Part shown: positions 12,528 through 24,495 of the stretch, piece by piece | Position numbering within the stretch: the first letter of the stretch is position 1 | Layout of the letters: every line of letters starts with the position of its first letter | From: Melastoma dodecandrum | Lineage: Eukaryota > Streptophyta > Magnoliopsida > Myrtales > Melastomataceae | Direction of reading: 5' to 3' | Assembly (NCBI GenBank): GCA_029817715.1 | Contig: JARUPY010000474.1 | Coordinates: 2,666,001-2,730,000, forward strand | DNA: 64,000 nucleotides | Notes under the pieces: generated by a model | Database searches by the model: none | Told to the model about the DNA's origin: nothing | Seen by the model: only the letters and a program-made list of their open reading frames with translations | Program-made: the position numbers and the translations under genes

Positions 12528-14049
12528 TGTACGCGCGCCCTCCGGCCTAGCACGTGCGTGGCGGTTCGGACGACACGAGAATCTGGGTCCGCTCCCCCGA
12601 GGCCCAATCCGGTTGGAGTCACAACTCGAACATCGGACGCTGCGGAAGGGAATCAGGTTGGGCCCTCCCTTGGTTCCCGAATCTGCGGGACATTTCGCCA
12701 ATCGTCCCCAGTTCTTTGAAGGCGACGGGTGAAAGGCTGCGTAAGGCCTCATTTGAGAATTTTAGGGAAGGCTCAGAGAACGGCTCGTGTTTCCGTTACC
12801 CATCCAAAATAGCTCGGTAAAAATGGTATTGTTTAACCTAGGTAAACTATACGGAGTCGCTACCGACTTAAGTTTGAAAGCTGGTTTAAATCGGAAAAAT
12901 CAGAGTAGGATTCGAGAATTCCTATTTACTAACTCCTACATTAACATGCGAAAAAGGAGGTGGCGTTTGCTCCATATCAATATTTTATGGGCTTTGGACT
13001 CGATTCAGGCTTTGAACCCGAACTCAAGTTGGTTGTTTGGTTGTTTAGGAAAACCATCAGACATGCGACAGCAATCCTAATGGGCCTATAACACGGTCGT
13101 CCACATCCAATTATCGAGATTAAAGGGACGGGGAAGGGCGGTAACTGCAGGCCTATGCACTTGGCCCTGCAGCCTGTTAAAGGTGTATTTTAAAAATAGT
13201 TCAGGGAGGCCCGCACCTCCCTTTTGAACCTTTAGTGAAAGTTGGGGCCGCTTTATCGTCTTGACGTCGCGGTTTTTACACACGTGGAAAGATCCACGCT
13301 GTTTGATACACGCGCCTTTGAGCAATCTTCGGCCTTTGACATCCGCCTTGTCGGATTCTCGCACCCCTCAATCGGTGTTCATGCAAACCAAACAAGAAGG
13401 TGGTCAGAATGTCCTAATTGAAAGCGAAATGAATGATTAGAACTTAATTGAGTAAGAGCGATGCTTACGGGGTATTGTGAGCCCGTTGATGTTTATCCTC
13501 CGTGATGTCGGAAGATAATGGGGCGTTATGTGGCCCGTTGATGTCGATCCTCCGTGATGTCGGAAGATAATGTTGCTTGATAGTGAATTCCTCGAATGTG
13601 GAAAGGATGGGGAGAGCCAATGCCTCTAATATCGATTAAATTTAAATGAAATTCAATCGATTTAAATTAACAAGACATGTCTTACCGTGTTGATTGGAGT
13701 TGCTCAATTAAGCGTACACTGCCGAAAATATTCACAAAAGTCCCCCGTGCTTTCCATGCAAAAACAAGAGGGAGATGGATGAAAAGAAAATATGAGTTAG
13801 TGACATTCACGAACACGTAAATTCTACGGAATCATTTCACAAACCGTTTTAAACTAAAACAAACAAATGCAGATACGATTATTTTTTTAGAAAAATAACC
13901 TTTAATTCATCAAAGTAGCAAGAATCACGCGGATTTGAATGATTTTGAAATCTAGTAAAACACTTTAGTTCACTTTCAAAACAATACTCAAATTATAAAT
14001 CGGTGAACAATTAATAGACATTAAACAATTAAAGTTAAAATTGTGTTAC
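12528..14049 (-). mobile_element. Repeat R, copy R1 (full length, about 1.52 kb)
   Basis: R1 matches R3 (50565-52062) in the opposite orientation through most of its length; shared landmarks are the 'acgcgcgcc' end, the 'gtcg..accgactta' block, 'cctatttactaac', the 'gcgtgtatcaaac' block, and 'ggtaagacatgtctta'. Read on the minus strand it starts at GTAACAC after ..TTCAGCCAG (a splice-donor-like junction at 14050/14049) and ends ...GCGCGTACA at 12528. The end falls inside a copia gag. A block reading tggcaactccg in R3 (ggagtcgctacc strand here) is primer-site-sized. No coding domain is seen. It may be the leader or LTR part of a retroelement; I cannot name the family. Confidence 0.7.
13482..13585. 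repeat. 52-bp tandem duplication within R1
   Basis: The unit cccgttgatgt..atcctccgtgatgtcggaagataatg is present twice, starting at 13482 and 13534, with few differences. R3 has only one matching unit in this region, so the duplication belongs to R1. Confidence 0.85.
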
Positions 14050-14078
14050 CTGGCTGAAGGGCACTCCAAGTCGCACCC

Positions 14079-14085
14079 TTTTATA
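14079..14085 (-). promoter_or_regulatory. TATA-like box next to the R1 donor
   Basis: The minus strand reads CCAGCTATAAAAGGGTG about 30-35 bases before the donor-like GT at 14049. R3 has a TATATAA at 50378-50384 on the corresponding side. Function is inferred from position alone. Confidence 0.35.
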
Positions 14086-14116
14086 GCTGGAGAGATCCTA
14101 ATCCCGAGCAGAGGGA

Positions 14117-14121
14117 AGGCG
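14117..14121. repeat. Left target-site duplication (AGGCG) of the chromovirus
   Basis: AGGCG here is repeated exactly at 24491-24495, directly outside the two LTR ends. This fixes the insertion borders and shows that 14121 and 24496 were once adjacent. Confidence 0.92.
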
Positions 14122-16522
14122 TGAAACGTCCTGCAAATTTTTCTCATTTACATCAGAGTAGTTCCCCGTCATTTGATGGTCAAACAGCGGAAACGATAAT
14201 TCATTACCTCCACCGTGGCATCCTTTACTGTTTTATTTCGTGAGTCCGAGCCACGTGTACTCTGTACCATCTTATTCCTGCGTCACACTAAAAAAAATAG
14301 TCCCCTATTGGGGTCAGCGATAAATCGCCGTGTACGCCTCACACTATGCACATACGAAACATGAGACCCCTAACTTTTCCTAACGTGAAATCTTTATAAA
14401 AGGTTTCTTCGTGCAGCATACGGATTGTACAATAAGCAATACAAATCAACATATATATAGAAATCAAAGACAAATCCAATAACGCTCACAACTCTCAAGC
14501 GACTCCCTCATTCTCTCGTCTCTCGTATATCAACACTTCGTTCGGTGCCAGGCCCCTCACAGTACGTCCTCACCTACTCCTCCGGGAGCGCCCGGGAACG
14601 GCCAGCAGGCACGACCGCGAGTGGTCGTCAACGTCTCCGTACTCCTCCGACACTCAGTCGGGTAATACTATCAACAATTTTGCTCTCTTTACAATTTCGA
14701 ACTCTCTAGTCCAATAAGCCACATTTCAGGAGAAGATTGAAGCCAGCCGTCCCTAACTCACAAGTGTGGCAGATAAGGCACAAAAGAATGCTCTTGAATG
14801 CCACCAGCTCGTGAAACACGACGTGCGTGGCTGATCCCGATTACAAGCAATCATCGGCTCTTACACGATGTGAAGGAAACCGGCATCCTCCGAACCCCAT
14901 CCACTGCTAACCGGAGTTAAGCGTGGAAGGTCCAATTCAGAGAGCCAAGATCCCCACCGGTCAATACGGGCCACAGTTGCAAGTAATCCCCAGCCACCAC
15001 AACTTCCTTAACTCCATTCTGCACAGGGTACGGCAAGAATGATTTGTAGGAAAATAATCAATAATTACCAGCATCGACCCACGGGTTGGACTAGAGGTGA
15101 TCTGCCATTGATTGGATTCATGCCTCAATCTCATTTCAATTTCACAATCATTTCTTAGAAACGTAGCCATACAGAACTCATGGAGTTTCTCTGTCCAGGG
15201 CTGGACGCTCAGGCCATCGCACGAAGCGATCAATCGGCCTCTGTTAATCCTCCAGCACTAATTAATAGTTGCCGCAGCATCCGTATCATGCACGATCCCA
15301 ACTCATTTCTGTGTAAATCCTCTATTTCGTAATCCAACAAGGCAGGGCAATCCCAAGTACACTCGTACAACAAGTAATTCCTTGAATCGTATTCAATCCT
15401 ATGTTATTAACCCGTTACACGTTTAACCTTGCCAGATTATATCCCACCACGAACAGATTATTCACTCAGCACGACACTAGGACCAAGTTTCTTAGATCAC
15501 TAACAATACAGGACAGGGGGTCGGGTACATGAAGGAACCGCAGCTCCGCCCGAGGCGGAACCAAGTGCGCCACTCAACAGAAACACCTTCGTCCCCTTTC
15601 GTCCGCACCCACCAAGACAGATCCGACCTACCCCGCCTCCCCATCGCCTCTACCCGCACGAAGCACACATCCACACAGCGGAAACAGGACACAGACGAGA
15701 GGAGGGGATGAGACGTACCTCTATTCGTTCTCCTCCGAAACATCGCCCCCTTCCTAAACGATTCGCCCGCAATGCCACACTTTCCCTGGGTGATTCGTCC
15801 GTCCCCTGCTGTGACGCAGTCGCCGCGCCGTGCGCAACCCTCCGGAGCAAGAATGCCGAACCGGTCGCCCTTCGCTCACTCCTTGCGACAAAACCCCTTC
15901 TCCTCTCCCTGAGCGAATTTCTTCTGAATCCTTTTAAAACTCCTCTCATCGAAACGTGTGTGGCTGAGGGAAGGATAAGAAACATTATCCCTTCGTGCTC
16001 TGTGCCGTTGTCATTTGCCCGACATGGGTTTGTGGGCTGCATCGTTATGGGCTGTCTGTTCCCTCCTTACAATCATTCAACCTTATCTTTACCGACAATC
16101 CTTGTGAGGTCGAGGACTCCGTTCATCGATTTCTTATCTAGTAGCCTCTCCCGTCGTAGTATAAGGCATCATAACACGAATCGAAAGTTGTGTCTGCAAC
16201 CTCCTCTCATTCCCAACTCAATATCGTAAATTAATTATTATTGACAACCTTGTCGCGAGTAAAATCCCTGACGTTATACAAACGTTATCGATACTCAAAT
16301 TCGATTCCGCTTAGGTCCAGGCGTCCCCTTTCCCGCGTTACGTAATTGCACGAAATCAAATTTAAAGTTTCGATAACATTCGATATTAACGTCCTCGGAC
16401 AACGAAAATATTAAACTCTCGCGCCACGTCGGATTTGACTTGGTCAAACGTTCTAATTCTAGTCAACCCGTCTAGTCAAAATAATATATTTCATTTCCGA
16501 AATTCCGGGTCGTTAAAATCTA
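14122..16522 (-). repeat. 3' LTR of the chromovirus
   Basis: About 2.40 kb, matching 22097-24490 almost throughout. It starts TGAAACGTCC on the plus strand. Its inner end ('...gtcgttaaaatcta') differs from the outer end of the other LTR ('...gtatctaca') by a 7-base insertion and loss of the terminal dinucleotide. Open frames inside it (for example 15650-16042 and 15708-16229) are present in both LTRs but overlap each other on opposite strands and have no domain. Confidence 0.92.
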
Positions 16523-16534
16523 CCCCCCTTAATT
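16523..16534 (-). other. Polypurine tract of the chromovirus
   Basis: The minus strand reads AAATTAAGGGGGG directly before the 3' LTR. This is the expected place and composition for the plus-strand DNA primer of reverse transcription. Confidence 0.75.
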
Positions 16535-16584
16535 TAAATTTTGTCCTCGAAATTTCATTGTACATATCACTCTCACTCAAATAG

Positions 16585-17980
16585 CTATGGGTACATCTCT
16601 TTTATCTTGGATTCTGTTTCCCAAGTGAACTCCTCAATATTCCCATGTAACCAACGTACCCGCACCATAGGAACCACTCGATGACGGAGCTGTTTCTCCA
16701 TCCTATCAACTATCTCCACGGGCTCCGTAGTAACCTGTAAGTTTGGAGCTACCTCAATCTGCTCATCATGCAGCACATGTCGAGGATCTGGGACGTACTT
16801 CCTAAGCATGGATACATGGAAGACGTTATGAATATCTGCCAATCTGGGGGGTAAGGCTAATCTGTAGGCCACATTCCCGATCCTCTCCAAGATCTCGTAA
16901 GGCCCTATATATCTCGGGCTTAATTTACCTTTAAGCCCAAATCCGAGATTCATTTTAGTAGGAGATACTTTCAGAAAGACGTATTCTCCTACCTCGAACT
17001 CAAGAGGCCTGCGCCGCCTGTCTGCATTACTCTTTTGTCTACTCTGAGTGGCGCGAAGACGATCCTGGATAAGCCTGATCATCTCAGTAGTCTCACGGAC
17101 CATCTCAGGTCTTAACTCAGACTGCTCTCCACTTTCGTTCCAACCATAGAGGAGTTCTACACGGGCGACCATACAGAGCTTCAAAGGGAGCCATCTGAAT
17201 GCTCTGTTGGTAACTGTTGTTGTACGAGAACTCCACTAATGGTAGCTGATCTACCCACGAGCCTTCCAGATCTAAAGCAGAAGCTCTCAACATATCCTCA
17301 AGTATCTGGATGATGCACTCGGTCTGACCATCTGTCTGAGGGTGGAAGGCAGTGCTCATATTCAATCTCGTGCCTAATGACCGCTGTATATTGCTCCAGA
17401 ATCGAGAAGTAAACCTCGCATCCCTGTCAGAGACTATAACACTGGGAACACCGTGAAGGCGAATGACTTCCTTCACGTACAGCTTGGCCAATTTGGCAAC
17501 CGAGTACGTCACACTAATGGGGACGAAGTGGGCAGATTTAGTCAATCTATCCACTATCACCTAAACAGAATCAAAACCCTACACTGTCCTGGGCAGGTTA
17601 GTCACAAAATCCATGGCGATCTCATCCCATTTCCATTCGGGAATTGGCAATGGCTGAAGTTCTCCACCCGGTCTGCGATGCTCAATCTTGACCCGCTGAC
17701 AGGTCAAGCAGCGGCTCACATACTAAGCCACGTCTCTTTTCATACCTGACCACCAGTACTGTTTCCGTAGATTCTGGTACATTTTGGTGACCCCGGGGTG
17801 GATACTATGCGCACTCAAATGAGCCTCATCCATGATCGGATTCCGTAGATCCTCCTGAGCAGGAATGCAGATGCGTCCCTGGTACTTTAACAAATCATCA
17901 TCAGACACACTAAACTCAGTATCTGCCTGATCCTGCAACCTGGATCGCTCCTCTGTCAGGTATGGATCTTGGAGTTGGGC
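16585..17980 (-). pseudogene. Chromovirus integrase and chromodomain-like tail, broken
   Basis: From the high-coordinate end: a zinc-binding region ('[11 protein letters not shown]', '..CLTCQRVK'), then the catalytic core with 'VIVSDRDARFTSRFW' and 'FHPQTDGQTE', then 'GPYEILERIGNVAYRLALPP', 'VFHVSMLRKYVPD' and an aromatic-rich tail ('VRVRWLHGNIEEFTWE') like a chromodomain. Such tails guide integration in chromoviruses. Stops lie at about 17722 (TAG) and at two places between 17560 and 17600, and the 17184 and 17560 frames are offset from each other. The product is therefore not made as one protein. Confidence 0.88.
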
Positions 17981-19900
17981 CGCGCGAATCAAATCCATCA
18001 ACTGAGACCCAATGATCATGGTAGCTAGAAGAGGACCACTGCCACTGAATCCAACTCTAACACCGATCTCATTTACCTGCTCGCGTAGTCGCCATTCTTC
18101 TACCTCAATGCTGGCTAAGGAGGCAGTCTTTCGGCTCAATGCATCAGCAACCACGTTTGCTCTGCCTGGATGGTAAGAGATCGTGCAGTCGTAATCTTTG
18201 ATCAGTTCCATCCACCGCCTTTGCCTCATGTTCAGCTCATCCTGAGAGAACAGATACTTTAAGCTCTTATGGTCGGTGAATATCTCGAAGGTCTCGCCAT
18301 ACAGATAATGGCGCCAGATTTTCAAAGCGAAAACTACTGCAGCAAGCTCCAAGTCGTGGGTAGGGTAGTTCTGTTCATGAACTTTAAGTTGTCTAGAAGC
18401 GTAAGCTACTACCCTGCCGTGCTGCATCAGCACAGCACCCAATCCGAAATAAGAAGCATCACAGTAGACTGCGAATCCTCCACTACCACTGGGCAATACC
18501 AACATTGGTGCAGAAGTCAATCTGTTCCTTAACTCGAGGAAGCTTTTCTCACAATCATGAGTCCACTCGAACGCGGTACCCTTTTTCAGTAGCTGGGTCA
18601 GAGGTCTAGCAATCCGAGAGAATCCCTCAATGAAGCGTCTGTAATACCCAGCTAAGCCGAGGAAACTCCGCATCTTAGTCACTGTAGTAGGGCGAGGCCA
18701 GTTCAGAACAGCTTCGACTTTGGATGGATCCACTGCAATACCCTCTGCGGATACAATATGGCCCAAGAAGCTCACCTGCTCATTCAGAACTCGCACTTAC
18801 TTAGCTTGGCATACAACTGATTCTGTCGTAGAACTTCTAAAACCAATCTCAGATGATCCGCGTGTTCCTCCATACTTTTAGAATATACCAGAATATCATC
18901 TATGAACACCACTACAAACTGGTCAAGGTAGGGTCTGAAAAACGGTTCATCAACTCCATGAAAGCTGCTGGAGCGTTAGTCAGTTCGAAAGACATCACCA
19001 GGAATTCGTAATGTCCATATCTGGTGCGAAAGGCTGTTTTCATAACATCAGATCCCGCACCCTGATCTGATGATACCCTGATCTTAAATCGATTTTAGAG
19101 TAAACCACGGATCCCTGAAGCTGATCAAAAAGATCATCAATACGCGGCAAAGGATACCGGTTCTTGATGGTGGCTTTATTCAACATACGATAGTCAATAC
19201 ACATTCTCATCGTACCGTCTTTCTTTTTCACAAACAACACAGGTGCACCCCACGGAGACACACTGGGGCGTATAAACCCCTTATCTAATAACTCCTGGAG
19301 TTGCACCTTCAACTCTCTTAACTCAGCAAACCCCATACGATACGGGGCTCAGGAAATAGGTTCCGTACCTGGAACAACGTCAATTACAAAATCCACTTTT
19401 CTTGACGGTGGTAATCCAGGAAGTTTCTCCGGGAACACATCCTCGTAATCCCGTACTACGGGGATGTCCTGCAAACTCGGAAGTTCCTCCTTCAGATTCA
19501 GCACCACTGCCAGAAAAGCTTCGCCACCATCACGCAAGATCCGCTGAACCTCCATCGCCCCTATCAAGGGAATCCCGTCACACTGGTACTCCTGTCCGGA
19601 GTATGCACAGACTGGCTATCCTGGAACTTTGAATAAAATCTCTCGTCTGACGCATTCCACCATCGCGTGGCACGTCATCAGCCAGTCCATTCCTAGTATG
19701 ATATCAAACTCCCTAATCTGAAAGACAACCAAATCAATACCTGACTGGAGAAAGTTTACCGTTATCTCGCAATCCCTGCATACTGATCGCATCGGCATGC
19801 TCTCCTCATTGGGCATCCATACCCGTGGAGGACTACCTCCCAAATCCATAACGAGGCCGTATCTATCCACGAAACTCTGAGAGATGAAGGAATGGGTGGC
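17981..19900 (-). pseudogene. Chromovirus protease, reverse transcriptase and RNase H, broken
   Basis: The protease active site 'FDTGATHSFIS' is encoded at about 19880-19920. Reverse transcriptase motifs follow: '[20 protein letters not shown]', '[20 protein letters not shown]', '[14 protein letters not shown]' and, in another frame near 18900, '[12 protein letters not shown]' with the catalytic Asp pair. RNase H follows with '[16 protein letters not shown]', '[19 protein letters not shown]', '[11 protein letters not shown]' and '[16 protein letters not shown]'. Breaks: a TGA at about 19349, a frameshift near 19040, and a frameshift near 18800. All catalytic motifs are still readable, so decay is recent. 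Confidence 0.9.
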
Positions 19901-20990
19901 GCCCGTATCAAAAAGTGTCGTGGCGTCCCACCCGTTGACAAGAATCATACCTGACATGGCGTTGCTGGAGGGACCCGCTCGTCCTCGGCCTATGGCGCTG
20001 ACACAGCCAGATCCTGCCGGTTGGTTAATCGAGCCCTTGGATGCACTTTTGCCAGACATGGAACGAGACCCAGCAAATGAGGGACCAGCACCACCAATAT
20101 GGCTCCTAGTCAGCTGTGGACAGCGGTTCCGAATGTGGCTTCGCTCGCCACACTGGAAACAAGTGACTCCAATAGATGGGCACGCCAATCCTCCATGGGA
20201 TCGTCCGCAGCGAGAACAGGTAGGTGAATGAGCTGGGCGAGCATCTCGGCCGTAGCAACTAGGTTTGGAGATCCCACTAGAACTGGGCCTCCTGCTTCAC
20301 CCAAAGAAACGGCTCACTCCCCTAAAGAGTTCTACGAATTTCTTTAATGGTCCAGTCTCCTCTTTCCCTTTACGTGCTTTTAGCGCGTCTTTATCCTTCA
20401 GCGCTCTCTCCATGGCCTGAGCTCGGTGGTAGAGCTCCTCAAAGGTCTGTGACGAAGCGGCACCAGCTTGGAACGGATCCTTGGATTCAGGCTCATCAGA
20501 TACCTATGAGCCCTCTGTTCCGGCGTAGCTACCTGGCATGGAGCGTACCTAGCAAGCTCAGTGAACTTGCACTCGTGTTCGTCAACCGTCATGTCCCCTT
20601 GCTCGAGCAACTCGAACTCTCTGATCTTATCAAGCCTTATGGTGGCCGGGAAGTACTTATCCAGGAAGGCCTGGCGGAATTGTTCCCATGTCGAGCCCTG
20701 ATAGTGTGCACGGACGGCAGCTGCAGAGGAGATCCACCAGAGGTCGGCACCCCCTCGCAAGTGGTATTCAGCCACCGCCAGCTTCTCGGCCTCAGTATAC
20801 TCCAGATATTTGAATATCAGGTCCCAATCCTGTAGAAAAGTCTGGGCCTGCTCCGGACCTTCCGTCCCATTGAAGATAGGGGGTTCATTTTCCCCACCTC
20901 CTTGATGATCCTCAGCCGGCGACGGTCCGTTGGTGCCGTTCCAGGTGCATGAGAACCCCCGGCAACGTTGCTTCCGGTGTCATCTGCCAT
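19901..20990 (-). pseudogene. Chromovirus gag with zinc knuckle, frameshifted
   Basis: The likely start is ATG at 20990 ('MADDTGSN'). The Retrotrans_gag region follows in another frame ('EYHLRGGADLWW', 'TWEQFRQAFLDKYFP', 'FELLEQGDMTVDEHECKFTELARYAP'). The zinc knuckle CFQCGERSHIRNRC (CX2CX4HX4C) is encoded at about 20120-20165, just before the protease. Gag packs the RNA in virus-like particles. At least two frame changes separate the ATG, the capsid domain and the knuckle. Confidence 0.85.
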
Positions 20991-21291
20991 CTGAATAAGT
21001 CAAAGAAATGTTTGAGTTGAGTATTTGGCGGGGGAGTAGTTCAGCTAGTTGATTCTAAGTATTTGATGTTGGCGTGTTTCAAACTGGTGAATCCACAACC
21101 TTTTATACTACCAAGATTCAAGGTCCAATAATTCACGATTTATTAAAAACTGACACTCATACATGCAGGGTTACTATTCGCCTGTAAATTGTCAATCACA
21201 TGGTAACAGTACCAGAATGACCATTCACTCACTTTGACAAGATTCTCACTCACACACGACGATTACACTCAGTTCACACATAAGTCTGAGT

Positions 21292-21750
21292 TCAATTTTG
21301 GGGACCACGCGCATAGTTAGTTACCGCAACCTCAAGCTCCCTACGGGCAGCCTCTACGATTGCTAAGTGGAAATCCTCTACGCGCTGGTCCAAACTAGGA
21401 ATGCTATTCACGCGATCTCGAAATTCACGGCATTTCCTAAGACGGTAGACGGGAACGTCCTCATCCTAAATCGCTGCAAGGTCTGTTATCAAATGCCTCA
21501 ACAGTGGGGTGGTAAGCTCTGGTGGGCACGAATAATGTCCACAGCCGGTCAGGAATCCTGGGAGAAGGTTCAAGCACTCCGTAACGGTGACAAAGGACGG
21601 CTGGAACTCGTCATCCAGGGCCAAGTTCAGAGCGTTTCCGGCTTCTAGAATCTCTGGAGCTTCACCATCTGGATCACCACTAGGGCCTGTCTTGCCTTTA
21701 AGTAGTTCAGGCATGCGTCCTGGGTATCGACCTTCGCCGCGATTTACCAT
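21292..21750 (-). pseudogene. Extra frame in the chromovirus leader, one internal stop
   Basis: Between the primer site (22083) and gag (20990) the minus strand carries an ATG-started frame (MVNRGEGRYPG...) of 94 codons ending at TAG 21468-21466. The same frame then stays open for another 57 codons ('VPVYRLRKCREFRDRVNSIP', 'LDQRVEDFHLAIVEAARREL') to TGA at 21292. The second half looks like a charged amphipathic helix. I do not recognise a domain. It may be an accessory ORF of this lineage broken by one nonsense change, or chance. Confidence 0.4.
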
Positions 21751-22082
21751 ACTAACTGGATTCACTAGGGGTATTACTTGTGATTTTTCTGGCTAGAATG
21801 TGATTTTTCACTAACTGCTCCTAAGTCGTATTTATAATAAGTTTTCGTTTGTCATCTAGCCATTCGTGTGGTCTTTTCAACTCACGGGCACGCCTACTGT
21901 ACCCTGTCAAGTCTATTCGCACTCAGAAAGATTCCTCTGACAAAGGTGAGTGCGACTGTGTCTATCTTTTATTTTACTTTGCCAGACCCTATCAAGTCTT
22001 ATCATTCACGGGTAAGTTTACTATTCTTTTTCATTTAAACCTAAAGCGCATACTAATCCACCTTATTACTCCAACTAACTGC

Positions 22083-22094
22083 GCTCTGATACCA
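22083..22094 (-). other. Primer-binding site, initiator Met tRNA type
   Basis: The minus strand reads TGGTATCAGAGC, the classic plant iMet primer site, two bases inside the 5' LTR (which ends at 22097). Confidence 0.92.
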
Positions 22095-22096
22095 AC

Positions 22097-24490
22097 TGAA
22101 ACGTCCTGCAAATTTTTCTCATTTACATCAGAGTAGTTCCCTGTCATTTGACGGTCAACAGCGGAAACGATAATTCTTTACCTCCACCGTGGCATCCTCT
22201 ACTGTTTTATCTCGTGAGTCCGAGCCACGTGTACTCAAACCATCTTATTCCTACGTCACACTAAAAAAAATAGTCCCCTATTGGGGTCAGCGATAAATCG
22301 CCCAGTACGCCTCACCCTATGCACATACGAAACATGATACCCTTAACTTTTCCTAACGTACAATCTTTATAAAAGGTCTCTTTGTGCAGCATACGGATTG
22401 TACAATAAGCAATACAAATCAACATATATATAGAAATCAAAGACAAATCCAATAACGCTCACAACTCTCAAGCGACTCCCTCATTCTCGCGTCTCTCGTA
22501 TATCAACACTTCGTTCGGTGCCAGGCCCCTCACAGTACGTCCTCACCTACTCCTCCGGGAGCGCCCGGGAACGGCCAGCAGGCACGACCGCGAGTGGTCG
22601 TCAACGTCTCCGTACTCCTCCGACACTCAGCCGGGTAATACTATCAACAATTTTCCTCTCTTTACAATTTCGAACTCTCTAGTCCAATAAGCCACATTTC
22701 AGCAGAAGATTGAAGCCAGCCGTCCCTAACTCACAAGTGTGGCAGATAAGGCACAAAAGAATGCTCTTGAATGCCACCAGCTCGTGAAACACGACGTGCG
22801 TGGCTGATCCCGATTACAAGCAATCATCGGCTCTTACACGATGTGAAGGAAACCGGCATCCTCCGAACCCCATCCACTGCTAACCGGAGTTAAGCGTGGA
22901 AGGTCCAATTCAGAGAGCCAAGATCCCCACCGGTCAATACGGGCCACAGTCGCGAGTAATCCCCAGCCACCACAACTTCCTTAACTCCATTCTGTACAGG
23001 GTACGGCAAGAATGATTTGTAGGAAAATAATCAATAATTACCAGCATCGACCCACGGGTTGGACTAGAGGTGATCTGCCATTGATTGGATTCATGCCTCA
23101 ATCTCATTTCAATTTCACAATCATTTCTTAGAAACGTAGCCATACAGAACTCATGGAGTTTCTCTGTCCAGGGCTGGACGCTCAGGCCATCGCACGAAGC
23201 GATCAATCGGCCTCTGTTAATCCTCCAGCACTAATTAATAGTTGCCGCAGCATCCGTATCATGCACGATCCCAACTCATTTCTGTGTAAATCCTCTATTT
23301 CGTAATCCAACAAGGCAGGGCAATCCCAAGTACACTCGTACAACAAGTAATTCCTTGAATCGTATTCAATCCTATGTTATTAACCCGTTACACGTTTAAC
23401 CTTGCCAGATTATATCCCACCACGAACAGATTATTCACTCAGCACGACACTAGGACCAAGTTTCTTAGATCACTAATAATACAGGACAGGGGGTCGGGTA
23501 CATGAAGGAACGGCAGCTCCGCCCGAGGCGGAACCAAGCACACCACTCAACAAGAACACCTTCGTCCCCTTTCGTCCGCACCCACCAAGACAGATCCGAC
23601 CTACCCCGCCTCCCCATCGCCTCTACCCGCACGAAGCACACCTCCACACAGCGGAAACAGGACACAGATGAGGGGAGGGGGTGAGACGTACCTCTATTCG
23701 CTCTCCTCCGAAACATCGCCCCCCTTCCTAAACGATTCGCCTGCAATGCCACACTTCCCCCGGGTGATTCGTCCGTCCCCTGCTGTGACTCAGTCGCCGC
23801 GCCGTGCGCAACCCTCCGGAGCAAGAATGCCGAACCGGTCGCCCTTTGCTCACTCCTTGCGACAAAACCCCTTCTCCTCTCCCTGAGCGAATTTCTTCTG
23901 AATCCTTTTAAAACTCCTCTCATCGAAACGTGTGTGGCTGAGGGAAGGATAAGAAACATTATCCCTTCGTGCTCTGTGCCGTTGTCATTTGCCCGACATG
24001 GGTTTGTGGGCTGCATCGTTATGGGCTGTCTGTTCCCTCCTTACAATCATTCAACCTTATCTTTACCGACAATCCTTGTGAGGTCGAGGACTCCGTTCAT
24101 CGATTTCTTATCTAGTAGCCTCTCCCGTCGTAGTATAAGGCATCATAACACGAATCGAAAGTTGTGTCTGCAACCTCCTCTCATTCTCAACTCAATATCG
24201 TAAATTAATTATTATTGACAACCTTGTCGCGAGTAAAATCCCTGACGTTATACAAACGTTATCGCTACTCAAATTCGATTCCGCTTAGGTTCAGACGTCC
24301 CATTTCTCACATGACGTAATCACACGAAATCAAATTTAAAGTTTCGATAACATTCGATATTAACGTCTTCGGACAACGAAAATATTAAACTCTCGCGCCA
24401 TGTCGGATTTGACTCGGTCAAACGTCCTAATTCTAGTCAACCCATCTAGTAAAATAATATATTTCATTTCCGAAATTCCGGGTATCTACA
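22097..24490 (-). repeat. 5' LTR of the chromovirus
   Basis: About 2.39 kb, partner of 14122-16522. Its outer end reads TGTAGATACCC on the minus strand, with the AGGCG duplication immediately outside. Confidence 0.92.
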
Positions 24491-24495
24491 AGGCG

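Larger units (their letters stand above)
14122..24490 (-). mobile_element. Complete, mutated Ty3/gypsy chromovirus (Tekay/Del-like)
   Basis: A 10.37-kb element on the minus strand. Two LTRs (14122-16522 and 22097-24490) are nearly identical, with scattered substitutions and a small indel near one end. The 5-bp duplication AGGCG flanks it. Internal order, reading down the minus strand: primer site, an extra leader frame, gag with one zinc knuckle, protease, reverse transcriptase, RNase H, integrase, chromodomain-like tail, polypurine tract. Long LTRs, the iMet primer site, and the chromodomain point to the Tekay/Del branch. Several stops and frameshifts mean it cannot make its own polyprotein. 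It landed inside the GC-rich segment that lies next to R1. Confidence 0.93.

Noticed and set aside
13482..13585. Possible CRISPR-like or satellite array in R1
   Set aside because: Only two 52-base units without spacers; a simple tandem duplication in plant DNA.
15492..16229. Long frames inside the chromovirus LTR, repeated at 23465-24203
   Set aside because: They overlap on opposite strands, differ in length between the two LTRs because of stops and shifts, and have no known domain.
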